Of a stretch of DNA of 43,045 nt, positions 8,006 to 16,017 are shown piece by piece. Each line of letters starts with the position of its first letter. Positions within the stretch are counted from its first letter, which is position 1. A program made the position numbers and the translations under genes. This stretch comes from Clostridiales bacterium UBA4706. Its GTDB lineage: Bacteria > Bacillota > Clostridia > Oscillospirales > Oscillospiraceae. The notes under the pieces were generated by a model that ran no database searches, was not told the DNA's origin, and was given only the letters and a program-made list of their open reading frames with translations. Location of the stretch: positions 1 to 43,045 of the forward strand of contig DHKA01000014.1 of the NCBI GenBank assembly GCA_002404605.1, given 5' to 3'.

Positions 8006-8048
8006 AAGACAGAGCCTGCGGCTCCCCAATGGGCCGCAGGCTCTTTTA
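8006..8048. terminator. Bidirectional terminator between dus and the DNA glycosylase
   Basis: AGAGCCTGCGGC (8011-8022) pairs with GCCGCAGGCTCT (8033-8044) around a 10-base loop. T-rich on the right; on the left the A-rich sequence gives U for the opposite strand. It lies between convergent genes. Confidence 0.88.
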
Positions 8049-8052
8049 TAAC

Positions 8053-8556
8053 TTATTCTGTTTCCAGCGCTTCTCGCACGGTCTGCCACGCATCAATGAG
8101 CGCGTCGAGTGATCGCGCGGCGTTCGCGGGACTCGTGGAGGGAAGAACGGTGTCCTCCCGCCCGGTGAGCGGGTAGATATACTTCCGGTACAGCCGGTGG
8201 GCCGTGCCTCCGTTTGTGAAGATCTGCCGGATGGAGGCCGTTTCCAGAATGGGAGAAAGATCGTTCGGCACGGCGTTCCGGATGGAGGCATCGGACGAGC
8301 CCGAGATGTCGCACGAGGCGATCACATCCCAGAGCGCAATATGATTTGCGAGGAGAAACGCGCGCTTTTCCTCCACGGTCTGCGGCACGTCCGCGCCGAG
8401 CAGCGCCGCCATTACCCGCCAGAAGCGGTTTTGCGGATGTCCGTAAAAGAATTTTTGCTCTCGGGACTTCACCGAGGGGAACGACCCAAGGATCAGTATC
8501 CGGGAGTTCGGCGCATAGATCGCCGGGAAGGGATGGCGCAGCGATTCCTTTTCCAT
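8053..8556 (-). CDS. DNA-deoxyinosine glycosylase (UDG family 6, HDG)
   Basis: 167 residues. Excises hypoxanthine (deaminated adenine) from DNA in base-excision repair. The uracil-DNA-glycosylase fold shows LILGSFPSVKSREQKFFYG followed by HPQNRFWRVM, the NRFW segment being typical of the HDG branch. Later IALWDVIASCD and the C-terminal LPSTSPANA form the DNA-binding loop, with Ser-Pro-Ala-Asn. Start 8556 has GGAGGTG at ideal spacing. It has its own promoter between it and mogA, so it is probably independent of the molybdenum genes although on the same strand. Confidence 0.88.
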   Translation of the reverse strand: MEKESLRHPFPAIYAPNSRILILGSFPSVKSREQKFFYGHPQNRFWRVMAALLGADVPQTVEEKRAFLLANHIALWDVIASCDISGSSDASIRNAVPNDLSPILETASIRQIFTNGGTAHRLYRKYIYPLTGREDTVLPSTSPANAARSLDALIDAWQTVREALETE

Positions 8557-8588
8557 TTTTCACCTCCGGCATGGCAATTATCTAAAAG

Positions 8589-8617
8589 AGTATATAACCG
8601 CACCGGCGCCTTTGCAA
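8589..8617 (-). promoter_or_regulatory. Predicted promoter of the deoxyinosine glycosylase gene
   Basis: Minus strand TTGCAA (8612-8617), 17-bp spacer, TATACT (8589-8594). The same -35 hexamer is used at 6925-6930. Confidence 0.65.
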
Positions 8618-8627
8618 GAGAAATGCT

Positions 8628-9110
8628 TTAGCCGTGCCCCTCGGCGGCGATCATGTGCATGGCGTGTTCGAGTGTCCCGACAACGGCGCCGAGATTCTCC
8701 CGCGCCGCCTTTTCCGAGCCGGGGACATTGAGAATGAGGGTATTGCCCCTCGTTCCCGCCACGGCGCGCGAGAGCATCGCGCGCGGCGTGCTCTTCAGCC
8801 CCTCTACCCACATGGCGACGGGGATGGCGCGGATCTCGCGCTCGAGCACGGCGAGCGTCGCCTCCGGCGTAACGTCCCGGGGGGAGAGACCCGTGCCGCC
8901 GGTGGTGACGACGAGATCGACCTTCTTTTCATCGGCGCATTCGCGCAAAAGCGTGCTGATCAGATCCTTTTTGTCCGGCACGATGGCGGTGAAAGTTACG
9001 GCAAAACCGGCATCCTCCAGCATGGCGCGCACGGCGGGGCCGCTCGTATCCTGCCGAAGGCCCCGGCTCCCAAGATCACTTACGGTGATAACAGCTGCGG
9101 TGTAGCTCAT
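8628..9110 (-). CDS. mogA: Molybdopterin adenylyltransferase (MogA/MoaB family)
   Basis: 160 residues, normal for single-domain MogA/MoaB proteins, which activate molybdopterin by adenylylation before metal insertion. The MPT-binding fold shows AAVITVSDLGSRGLRQDTSG, then LVVTTGGTGLSPRDVTPEAT and the C-terminal LILNVPGSEKAARENL. The start overlaps the stop of the IclR gene (ATGA), so the two are cotranscribed and coupled. It works with the molybdopterin-binding protein and ModABC encoded divergently. Whether it is MogA or MoaB in strict function cannot be decided from sequence alone. Confidence 0.9.
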   Translation of the reverse strand: MSYTAAVITVSDLGSRGLRQDTSGPAVRAMLEDAGFAVTFTAIVPDKKDLISTLLRECADEKKVDLVVTTGGTGLSPRDVTPEATLAVLEREIRAIPVAMWVEGLKSTPRAMLSRAVAGTRGNTLILNVPGSEKAARENLGAVVGTLEHAMHMIAAEGHG

Positions 9111-9874
9111 GTTTTTTTCTCCTGTTTTCTATATCCTAATGCGGTGGAGATCATCGCGGCGGCGGCGCAGACCTCCTCGATCGTCGTGCGGAAGGCATCG
9201 GATTGTACGCTCCGGAACATGCCGATCACGCTCACGGCGTACCGGATGTCTCCCTCCGCGGTAAAGACCGTCGCAGAAACGGAGCGTAGTCCGATCCGGT
9301 ATTCGCCGTTCTCCACGGCGTAGCCGTCGGTGCGGCAGCGGTCGATCTCCTGCATCAGTGTGGGAATGTCCGTAACGGTGTGGGGCGTGAACGGCGTCAT
9401 ACTCTGCGAGCGCAGCACGGTTTCCGCGCCCGTGCGCGGCATGTGCGCGAGAAACACCTTCCCCGGCGATGTGCAGTAAATGGGGAGCCGCGAGCCGATC
9501 TCCGATACGACGCGCAGACCGTTCCACGTCTCTGCCTGGTCGAGCGTGATGACGCTGCCTCCCACGCAGAACGAGAGTACCACGGACGCGCCCGTCTGCT
9601 GGCACAGGTGCTCCATATAGAGCCGCGCCGCCTGGGAGATGACCCAGGAGCGCTTCACCTGCTGCCCATATTCAAAAAGCCGCACACCGAGCGCGTACCG
9701 GTCGTCCGCCGTCTGCGTTACAATGTCGTACATCCGCATCGTTGTCAGCAGACCGAACACCGTGCTCTTCGGGTAGCCGCACAGCGCGGACACTTCCTTG
9801 AGCAGCAGCGGCTTTCCTGCCCGGCTGAGGATCTGCAGCAGTTCTATCGTCAGAATGATATTACCGTCTACCAC
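9107..9874 (-). CDS. IclR family transcriptional regulator
   Basis: 255 residues. The N-terminal winged helix (IILTIELLQILSRAGKPLLL, then EVSALCGYPKSTVFGLLTTM) is typical of IclR. The C-terminal GAF-like effector domain contains VVSEIGSRLPIYCTSPGKVF, GYAVENGEYRIGLRSVSATV and a final EVCAAAAMISTALGYR. The start is GTG with AAGGAG about 12 bases upstream; the nearby ATG is out of frame and stops at once. It is an operon with mogA and lies head-to-head with the molybdopterin-binding/mod genes, so it may control molybdenum metabolism, an unusual pairing for this family. The effector is unknown. Confidence 0.88.
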   Translation of the reverse strand: MVDGNIILTIELLQILSRAGKPLLLKEVSALCGYPKSTVFGLLTTMRMYDIVTQTADDRYALGVRLFEYGQQVKRSWVISQAARLYMEHLCQQTGASVVLSFCVGGSVITLDQAETWNGLRVVSEIGSRLPIYCTSPGKVFLAHMPRTGAETVLRSQSMTPFTPHTVTDIPTLMQEIDRCRTDGYAVENGEYRIGLRSVSATVFTAEGDIRYAVSVIGMFRSVQSDAFRTTIEEVCAAAAMISTALGYRKQEKKT

Positions 9875-9898
9875 GCCATACCAGCTCCTTTTCTTGAC

Positions 9899-9933
9899 AG
9901 TATAGCGGCTTATTTATTCTCTGCAAAGAATAA
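9899..9933 (-). promoter_or_regulatory. iclR promoter overlapped by a palindrome
   Basis: Minus strand -35 TTTGCA (9922-9927), 17-bp spacer, -10 TATACT (9899-9904). An inverted repeat TTATTCT-N6-AGAATAA (9914-9933) covers the -35, a good candidate for an autoregulatory IclR operator that could also act on the divergent genes. Confidence 0.55.
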
Positions 9934-10037
9934 TACGACGAGAGCGGAACAGAATCCGATAATGCCGGACACGCGGTTTGAAATGGCGGCGTCCCGGATG
10001 GTAGAATTTAAAGGCTTTGAAAAAGTGAGGTGCCGGT

Positions 10038-11056
10038 ATGAAACTGATTCGGACGGAGGACGCGGTGGGGCAGGTGCTCTGCCACGACATGACGCAGATC
10101 ATCAAGGATCAATATAAGGATGCCCGCTTCCGCAAGGGACACGTTGTCACGGCGGAGGATATCCCCGTGCTTTTGAGCATGGGCAAGGAGCATCTGTACG
10201 TCTGGGAAATGACGCCGGACATGGTGCACGAAAACGACGCCGCGGAACGGCTTCTCGCTCTCTGCGGGCAGGAGAACATGGTCCGTTCGGAGGTCAAGGA
10301 AGGCAAGATCGAGCTCAGGGCTGCCTGCGACGGCCTTTTCACGGTAGACAGCGCGCGGCTGCTTGCCGTGAACAGCCAGGACGAGGTGATGATCGCCACG
10401 CGCCGCGGGGCACGGCTGTCCGTACGGGCGATAAGCTCGCGGGCATGCGCGTGATCCCACTCATCATTGAAGAGAAAAAGCTCCAAAAGGCGGAAAAGGC
10501 GGCGGGCGATATGCCGCTTTTGGCGGAGTATCCCTTTGTGCGCAAAACGGCGTGCATCGTCTCCACCGGCAGCGAGGTGAAGTCTGGCCGCATCAGGGAT
10601 ACGTTCACGCCGGTCGTTATCGAAAAGCTCCGTGCATTCGGCATCGAAGCACTGGAAACGGTGTACTCCGGCGACGGTGTGGAGAACGTGCGCGACGCGG
10701 TGCTCGCCATGCGCGCGAAGAAACCGGACATGATCCTCTGCACCGGCGGCATGAGCGTCGATCCTGACGACAACACCCCCGGCGGCATCAAAGCTGCGGG
10801 CGCGGACGTCGTGTGCTACGGCGCGCCGGTGCTCCCCGGCGCCATGTTCCTGCTGGGCTATTTTCCGGACGGGATGCCCATCATGGGTCTGCCTGGCTGC
10901 GTGATGTACGCGGGCGCTACGGTTTTCAATCTCGTGCTTCCCAAGGCGGCAGTGGATGTGCCCGTGACGCGCGCGGACATCGCCGCGCTCGGCGAGGGCG
11001 GTCTTTGTCTCGGCTGCAAGGAATGCCGTTATCCCGTATGCCCGTTCGGGAAGTGA
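10038..11056 (+). pseudogene. Molybdopterin-binding protein (MoeA/MogA-like), frameshifted
   Basis: Reads as one protein of about 339 residues interrupted by a single missing base at about 10407-10417. The first part (MKLIRTEDAVGQVLCHDMTQ, FRKGHVVTAEDIPVLLSMGK) ends prematurely at 10454. Restoring one base, in the GGGG run at 10407-10410 or as GGCCTG at 10416, gives RTGDKLAGMRVIPLIIEE and leads directly into the MPT-binding domain (TACIVSTGSEVKSGR, ILCTGGMSVDPDDNTPGGIK, GLPGCVMY). It ends in a Cys cluster, CLGCKECRYPVCPFGK. Family members bind molybdopterin and usually neighbour Mo uptake or Mo-enzyme genes. Either recently inactivated or a sequence error; no other damage is seen. Confidence 0.8.
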
Positions 11057-11121
11057 GCCGCACCGGGCGGCGGTTTCCCGGCTTGTCATGGATATCCGCG
11101 CAGGAGTCTGCGCCGATATAT

Positions 11122-11162
11122 AAAAAAGAAAAGAAGAAAAAGAAGAAATAGAAAGAAAGGAA
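11122..11162 (+). other. Purine-only tract before modA
   Basis: From 11122 to 11162 the + strand is A and G except for one T at 11149, ending in the AGAAAGG ribosome site of modA. Otherwise the 115-bp gap after the molybdopterin-binding gene holds nothing I can name. Confidence 0.6.
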
Positions 11163-11171
11163 CACCCAGAA

Positions 11172-12065
11172 ATGAAAAAATTCTTTCCGTTCTGCTCGCG
11201 CTGGCGATGGTTCTGAGCCTCGCCGCCTGCGGCAGCACCCCCGCGAACGCCCCCCGCAGCGACCGAAGCTCCTGCGGAGCCTGTGGCCGAGACTACGGCC
11301 GAGCCCACCGAAGAGCCTGCCGAGTCCGTGGAGATCATCGTTTTTGCCGCCGCCTCCATGAAGGAGACGCTGACCGGGATCGCCGAGCTTTACAAGGCCG
11401 TCGCTCCCGAAGTCACCGTGACCTATAACTTCGATTTCTCCGGCACGCTGCTCAAGCAGATCAAGGAAGGCGCGGACTGCGACCTCTTCATCTCCGCCGC
11501 TCCCAAGCAGATGAACGCGCTTGACGGCAGCCTCAAGAACGACGCCGAGAAGAACCCCGACGGTCTTGATAGGATCGTGGCCGGCACACGCCTCAACCTG
11601 TTCGAGAACAAGGTCACCCTCACCGTTCCCGAGGGCAACCCCAAGGGCGTTGAGAGCTTTGACCAGCTCGCCGAGCTCCTCAAGGACGGCGAAGTGCTGC
11701 TTGCCATGGGCAACAGCGACGTTCCGGTCGGCCAGTACACCCAGAAGATCTTTGCCTACTATGAGCTGGACGAGACTGCTCTCGCCGCCGACGGCAAGTT
11801 GACCTACGGCAACAACGTTAAGGAAGTCACCTCCCAGGTGAGCGAAGCCGCTGCCGACTGCGGCATCATCTACGCTACCGACGCCTTCTCTGCCGGTCTC
11901 ACCGTCGTTGACAGCGCCACTGCCGAGATGTGCGGCCAGGTCATCTACCCCGCCGCCGTGATGCAGGGCGCGAAGGAAGCCGCTGCGCAGGCGTTCCTGG
12001 ATTACCTCCAGACCGCCGCCGACGTGGAAGTGTTCAAGTCCGTCGGCTTCTCCCCCGCATTCTAA
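11172..12065 (+). pseudogene. modA: Molybdate-binding lipoprotein ModA, two compensating frameshifts in the leader
   Basis: Periplasm-facing substrate-binding lipoprotein of the molybdate ABC importer, about 297 residues when repaired. The body is intact: IIVFAAASMKETLTGIAELY, TYNFDFSGTLLKQI, CDLFISAAPKQM, GNSDVPVGQYTQKI and a normal C-terminus. The lipoprotein signal peptide is in another frame: one A is missing from the run at 11175-11180 (6 A; 7 needed for MKKILSVLLALAMVLSLAAC) and one C is extra in the run at 11250-11255 (6 C; 5 needed). As written, translation from 11172 stops within 15 codons; an internal ATG at 11283 gives only an unexported protein. Two opposite homopolymer errors so close together suggest sequencing error or very recent decay. 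Confidence 0.82.
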
Positions 12066-12098
12066 AAACCGCCCATAGACTGTAAAAAGCCTTGCAGA

Positions 12099-12260
12099 GT
12101 TTGCGCCTGCAGACGCAAACAGAGTATTAACCATTTTCTCCGGCGGCGTGTACGTCGGAGAAAATACTTTTCGGCTCGCAAACGTGCGAGCGGAGCGAGT
12201 GCGCTGCGGCGAGCCGCAGCCCTTTCAAATGAGCCCAACGCAGTGGGTCTCGTTTGAAAG
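12099..12260. repeat. Cluster of inverted repeats between modA and modB
   Basis: The 232-bp modA-modB gap contains five hairpins in a row: GTTTGCG/CGCAAAC (12099-12120), ATTTTCTCCG/CGGAGAAAAT (12133-12165), GCTCGCA/TGCGAGC (12174-12191), CTGCGGC/GCCGCAG (12204-12219) and CTTTCAAA/TTTGAAAG with inner GAGCCC/GGGTCTC (12222-12260). This resembles a REP/BIME- or MITE-like palindromic element, or a structured leader. No coding potential seen. Confidence 0.65.
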
Positions 12261-12297
12261 CGTGAGTCTCGCCCCATTCCGTTTTCCGGAGGTCACT

Positions 12298-12983
12298 ATG
12301 GATTGGTATCCCTTGTGGAACTCGCTGCGCATTGCTGCGATCTCCACTGTTGTCATCTTCTTCGCCGGTGTTTTTGCCGCGTACTACATTGCAAAGCTCC
12401 CGCGTCTCGTCAAAGGTGTGCTCGACGTGGTGCTCACGCTGCCGCTCGTGCTTCCGCCGACGGTCGTGGGCTATCTGCTGCTGCGCATGCTCGGCCCCAA
12501 GCGCATCATCGGCGCATGGGGCTCAAGGTGTTCGGCTTCAAAATGGTCATGACATGGTGGTCTGCCATTTTTGCCACCTCGGTCGTTATCTTTCCGCTGA
12601 TGTACCGTGTGGTGCGCGGCGCGTTCGAGGCTTTTGACGAAACGCTGGCCTGCTCCGGTCAGACGCTCGGCCTTTCCAATACCTATATATTTTGGCGCAT
12701 CCGAATGCCGAACTGCCGGCAGGGCGTTCTCGCCGGAACGGTGCTGGCCTTTGCCCGCGCACTGGGTGAATACGGCGCGACGAGCATGATCGCGGGCTAC
12801 ACCCCCGGCAAGACCGCAACCATCTCCACCATCGTCTATCAGCTCTGGCAGACGAACAGCGACGCGCTGGCGTTCCGATGGGTGCTGGTGAATATCGCCA
12901 TTTCCGCGGTGATCCTGCTCATTGTGAATATGCTGGAAAAGAAGAACCTTTCCGGCAACGGGGGGAGGCGGCAGAGCGCATGA
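12298..12983 (+). pseudogene. modB: Molybdate ABC permease ModB, frameshifted
   Basis: Inner-membrane permease of the ModABC importer, about 228 residues when repaired. The first frame (MDWYPLWNSLRIAAISTVVI, LDVVLTLPLVLPPTVVGYLL) runs to AWG and stops at 12552. One G missing from the run at 12518-12521 (4 G; 5 needed) restores AWGLKVFGFKMVMTWWSAIF and the conserved cytoplasmic loop LAFARALGEYGATSMIAGYT that contacts ModC. The start has GGAGGT at good spacing. The end overlaps modC by 4 bp (ATGA). Everything except the single base looks functional. Confidence 0.82.
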
Positions 12984-14001
12984 GCCTTGTAGTAGATATC
13001 GAAAAAAGCTCGGCAGCTTCACGCTCCGCTCAAAGTTTGAGACCGGCAACGGCACGATGGCACTGCTCGGCGCTTCCGGCTGCGGTAAGAGCGTAACGCT
13101 CAAATGCATCGCCGGGATCATGACGCCGGACCGAGGGCACATCATGCTCGACGGCGAAACGCTCTTCGACAGCGAAAAGCATATCGATCTCACGCCGCAG
13201 AAGCGGCAGGTGGGATATCTCTTCCAGCAGTATGCCCTTTTTCCGAACATGACGGTGCTGCAGAACATCCAGTGCGGCATCCGCTCCGGCAGCCGCGCCG
13301 AAAAGCGCCGCCGCGCGGAGGAAGAGCTGCGCCGCTTCCGGCTGGAAGGGCTGGAGAAAAAGTACCCCGCCCAGCTCTCCGGCGGACAGCAGCAGCGCAC
13401 GGCGCTCGCGCACATTCTCGCCTCGGAACCGCGGGCCATATTGCTCGATGAGCCGTTCTCGGCGCTGGACGGATTTCTGAAATGGAATCTGGAGCTGGAG
13501 CTTTCCGACCTGCTCTCGGATTTCGGCGGCCCCATTTTGTGGGTCAGCCACGATCTCGGCGAATGCCGCCGCAACTGCCAGACGGTCTGCGTCATGGAAA
13601 ACGGCATTTCCGGCGAGATCACGGACATGGATACGCTGCTCCGCCATCCCGCCACCGTGGGCGCGGCGCGGCTTACGGGCAACGCCAACTTCCTGTCCGC
13701 CGCGGCGTGCAGCAGCGGCGTGAAGCTCGACGGCTGGAACATTGCCCTGCCGCTCAAGGCGGAGGCGGAAACGGCCACGGTCGTTATCCCGGAGGGCGCG
13801 GTGACGCTTGGCGAAGGTCAGTATATGGCTCTCGTTTACCGTGTGATCCGCGATCTGAACGGCTCGGTCGTACTGCTCCGCCCTGCGGACAGCGCGGACG
13901 CGCCGTTCCTGCGCGTGAGAGCGCCGGAAAATACAGCGCCCGAGGAAGGAAGCCGAGTTGCCTTCAGCCTCCTCGCGGATAAATGCCTGTGCTATAAATG
14001 A
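12980..14001 (+). pseudogene. modC: Molybdate ABC ATPase ModC, frameshifted near the start
   Basis: ATPase of the molybdate importer, about 340 residues when repaired. One A is missing from the run at 13002-13007 (6 A; 7 needed): the repaired start reads MSLVVDIEKKLGSFTLRSKF, as in ModC proteins. The rest is intact: Walker A GASGCGKS (about residues 31-38), Q-loop YLFQQYALFPNMTV, signature LSGGQQQRTALAHIL, Walker B ILLDEPFSALD, switch His in LWVSHDLGE, and a C-terminal TOBE/MOP-like domain (about 225-340) for molybdate sensing. As written, the ORF from 13057 lacks the first strands and part of the nucleotide site. Confidence 0.82.
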
Positions 14002-14010
14002 AATACCAGG

Positions 14011-14041
14011 AGGGACTGCCGAAAAAGGCAGTCCCTCTTTG
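14011..14041. terminator. Terminator between modC and the Crp/Fnr gene
   Basis: GAGGGACTGCC (14011-14021) pairs with GGCAGTCCCTC (14028-14038) around GAAAAA, followed by TTT. It lies between convergent genes. Confidence 0.85.
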
Positions 14042-14052
14042 GCAATTGGGCG

Positions 14053-14715
14053 TTATACCTTCAATACAAAATGGCTCTTGTGAAAATCCAGAAGTCCCTC
14101 GCTGCGCATTTTACCGAGTTCCAGCGAAAGCCCGCTGCGCTCCACGGCAAGGTAATCCGCGAGCTGCTGCCGGGAAAAGGGAATGTCGAATTCATATGTC
14201 CCGAGCCGCTGCGCCTCGGCGGAGAAGTAGGACATCAGCTTGGCGCGCGTGGTACGCTGTCCCATGTGTGTGAGCTTTTCGCCGAAGCGCAGGTTTTTCT
14301 CGGCAAGCTCGCCGAGAAGATTCCGGATGATCCGGCTGTGATGCTCACAGGCGGACGGACACACGTTCAAAACACGCTTTACGTTCAAGAACATTGCCGT
14401 GACGGGCGTTTCGGCGAGCACACTCACGTTCAGCAGCGAGCCGGGGGCGCAGGCATAGGCGGCGGCAAACGTCTGCCCCGGCCCCGCTTTGGAGAGAATG
14501 TTGCGGTTTCCCCAAATGTCCTCCTGCACGACCAGAACGCTTCCCAACAGCACAAGACCGATCGACTCTGCCGTATCGCCGGCGCGCAGCAGAAAGGTGT
14601 CCTTCGGAAAGCTCTGTTCTCTCGTTTCCAGACAAGAGAGCATGGCTGTGAGTTCCGCCTCCGAAATGCCCGAAAAAAGCGAAGATGACCGGATAACTGG
14701 CAAAAATTCTTTCAT
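14053..14715 (-). CDS. Crp/Fnr family transcriptional regulator
   Basis: 220 residues. An N-terminal cyclic-nucleotide-binding-like beta barrel (residues 1-115; LFSGISEAELTAMLSCLETR, IGLVLLGSVLVVQEDIWGNR) is joined by a dimer helix to a winged helix with FSRQQLADYLAVERSGLSLE as the recognition unit. There are few Cys (positions near 28, 89, 119 and 123) and no clear Fnr N-terminal iron-sulfur motif. Divergent from a 4Fe-4S protein gene, with a palindrome in the shared promoter. In Clostridia such regulators often control redox or nitrosative-stress genes such as hcp, so that is the likely theme here. Confidence 0.9.
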   Translation of the reverse strand: MKEFLPVIRSSSLFSGISEAELTAMLSCLETREQSFPKDTFLLRAGDTAESIGLVLLGSVLVVQEDIWGNRNILSKAGPGQTFAAAYACAPGSLLNVSVLAETPVTAMFLNVKRVLNVCPSACEHHSRIIRNLLGELAEKNLRFGEKLTHMGQRTTRAKLMSYFSAEAQRLGTYEFDIPFSRQQLADYLAVERSGLSLELGKMRSEGLLDFHKSHFVLKV

Positions 14716-14728
14716 AAAAACTTCTTTC

Positions 14729-14787
14729 GTTGAAAATTCAACCGACTTGTTGAAAGTATTATACTACAATCCAGACGTAAAACACAA
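14729..14787. promoter_or_regulatory. Divergent promoter region with Crp-like palindrome
   Basis: Rightward: TTCAAC (14737-14742), 17 bp, TATACT (14760-14765). Leftward: TTGTGT (minus, 14782-14787), 18 bp, TATAAT (minus, 14758-14763). The two -10 elements overlap almost completely. The palindrome GTTGAA-AA-TTCAAC (14729-14742) covers the rightward -35 and lies downstream of the leftward -10, fitting an operator for the Crp/Fnr protein. Confidence 0.55.
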
Positions 14788-14800
14788 GGAGGGCTCAAAG

Positions 14801-15511
14801 ATGAAAAGAAGGATCATTGAGATCGACCGGGATAAATGCAACGGCTGCGGCGCGTGCGCCGCGGCGTGCCACGAGGGGGCTATCGCTATGGTAAACGGCA
14901 AGGCGCAGCTTATGCGCGACGATTACTGCGACGGTCTGGGCGACTGCCTGCCCGCCTGTCCCACCGGCGCGATCTCCTTTGTGGAGCGCGAAGCCGCCGC
15001 TTATGATGAGCGGGCGGTGCTCGCCAATAAACAGAAGAAAATGCAGCAGCAGGGAATGAGTTTTCACGGCGGCTGCCCCGGAACGCGGATGAGGACCTTC
15101 CGGCACGGGGAGCTACCCAGCGCCGAACCAGTCCCGGCTGCGGCGCAGAGCCGCCTTTCCCAGTGGCCGGTGCAGATCAAGCTCGCGCCGGTGCGCGCGC
15201 CGTTTTTTGACGGGGCCAGGCTGCTCATCGCCGCCGACTGCACGGCATATGCCTACGCCGCTTTCCATGAGCGGTTTATCAAGGGCCACATCACCCTCGT
15301 GGGCTGCCCGAAGCTCGACAGCGTGGACTATTCCGAAAAGCTCACCGAGATCATCCGGAACAACGATATAAAGAGCGTGACCGTCGTCCGCATGGAGGTC
15401 CCCTGCTGCGGCGGACTGGAGCACGCGGCGAAGAGGGCCTTACAGCAGAGCGGAAAATTCATCCCGTGGCAGGTCGTGACGATCTCCACGGACGGAAGGA
15501 TCCTCGACTGA
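14801..15511 (+). CDS. 4Fe-4S ferredoxin-domain protein
   Basis: 236 residues. Residues 1-65 are a two-cluster ferredoxin domain with KCNGCGACAAACHEGAI and CDGLGDCLPACPTGAI. After a linker (GMSFHGGCPGTRM) comes an alpha/beta domain with LLIAADCTAYAYAAFHERFI, LVGCPKLDSVDYSEKLTEII and a late Cys pair, VPCCGG. This layout is common in anaerobe iron-sulfur proteins next to Crp-type regulators and hydroxylamine reductase (Hcp). Start 14801 has AAGGAGGG at ideal distance; longer readings run into the divergent promoter. The next gene begins 3 bp after its stop. Likely an electron carrier or redox partner; the exact role is unknown. Confidence 0.85.
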   Translation: MKRRIIEIDRDKCNGCGACAAACHEGAIAMVNGKAQLMRDDYCDGLGDCLPACPTGAISFVEREAAAYDERAVLANKQKKMQQQGMSFHGGCPGTRMRTFRHGELPSAEPVPAAAQSRLSQWPVQIKLAPVRAPFFDGARLLIAADCTAYAYAAFHERFIKGHITLVGCPKLDSVDYSEKLTEIIRNNDIKSVTVVRMEVPCCGGLEHAAKRALQQSGKFIPWQVVTISTDGRILD

Positions 15512-15514
15512 GAG

Positions 15515-16006
15515 ATGGATAACAGGACGAAGCTCCGGGACGAGCTGACCGGCGCTCTGATCGGTCTCGCCCGGGCGACGGACAACAACGCGGATACGAG
15601 CGCCGACACATGGCGCATGATGATCGAGGGGCTGATGATGACCGATGCTGATGCGGACATTAACGAAAATGCCCTCCGCGAGCAGATCGGCCACGTGCAT
15701 GCGGAAAAGCTGCGGCTCGTGCCGGATTGCGCCGTATGCGCCTCCCCGTGCGGTCGGACTGCGGATTATGATATGGGACAGCTCCGAAAAGCGCCGGAGG
15801 AGATCCGCACACTCAAATCCCTCATTCTCTCCGGCGCGCGGGATGTGGCGGCTCATGCACACCGCACCATGACGCCGGACGGCGTCGGTAGGGAAGCGGG
15901 ACGCTTCTTCGCTCTGGCGCTCTTTGCCGTGGGCGAGGATTGGGACGCGGATGAGCTTCGCTCCGTCGCTGCGGAGCTCCGTGAGAAAAATTTTTTGACT
16001 TTTTAA
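15515..16006 (+). CDS. Small Cys-containing helical protein, possibly Hcp-N-terminal-like
   Basis: 163 residues, mostly helical, cytosolic. A central CAVCASPCG motif (about residues 73-81) is followed by TLKSLILSGARDVAAHAHRT, which resembles the helical N-terminal region of hydroxylamine reductase (Hcp), where a Cys cluster precedes a layer of long helices ending in YAH. Only that part would be present; the Hcp catalytic domains are missing. It begins 3 bp after the ferredoxin-domain gene, so the two are coupled. I do not recognise it with confidence, and the Hcp resemblance is an impression from motif layout. Confidence 0.65.
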   Translation: MDNRTKLRDELTGALIGLARATDNNADTSADTWRMMIEGLMMTDADADINENALREQIGHVHAEKLRLVPDCAVCASPCGRTADYDMGQLRKAPEEIRTLKSLILSGARDVAAHAHRTMTPDGVGREAGRFFALALFAVGEDWDADELRSVAAELREKNFLTF

Positions 16007-16017
16007 AAAGGAAAAAC

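Noticed and set aside
7925..8176. Small Cys/His-rich reading frame (MCCCKKITCTCKMKY...) just after dus
   Set aside because: It has no separate ribosome site and runs through a strong terminator into antisense of the DNA glycosylase gene. The odd composition is likely chance.
9934..10037. Molybdenum cofactor riboswitch before the molybdopterin-binding gene
   Set aside because: I looked for the conserved Moco-RNA segments and multi-stem layout and did not see them in the roughly 100 bases available.
11172..11210. Programmed slippage at the A-runs in modA and modC
   Set aside because: Six A is short for efficient transcriptional slippage, and the C- and G-run errors cannot be explained this way.
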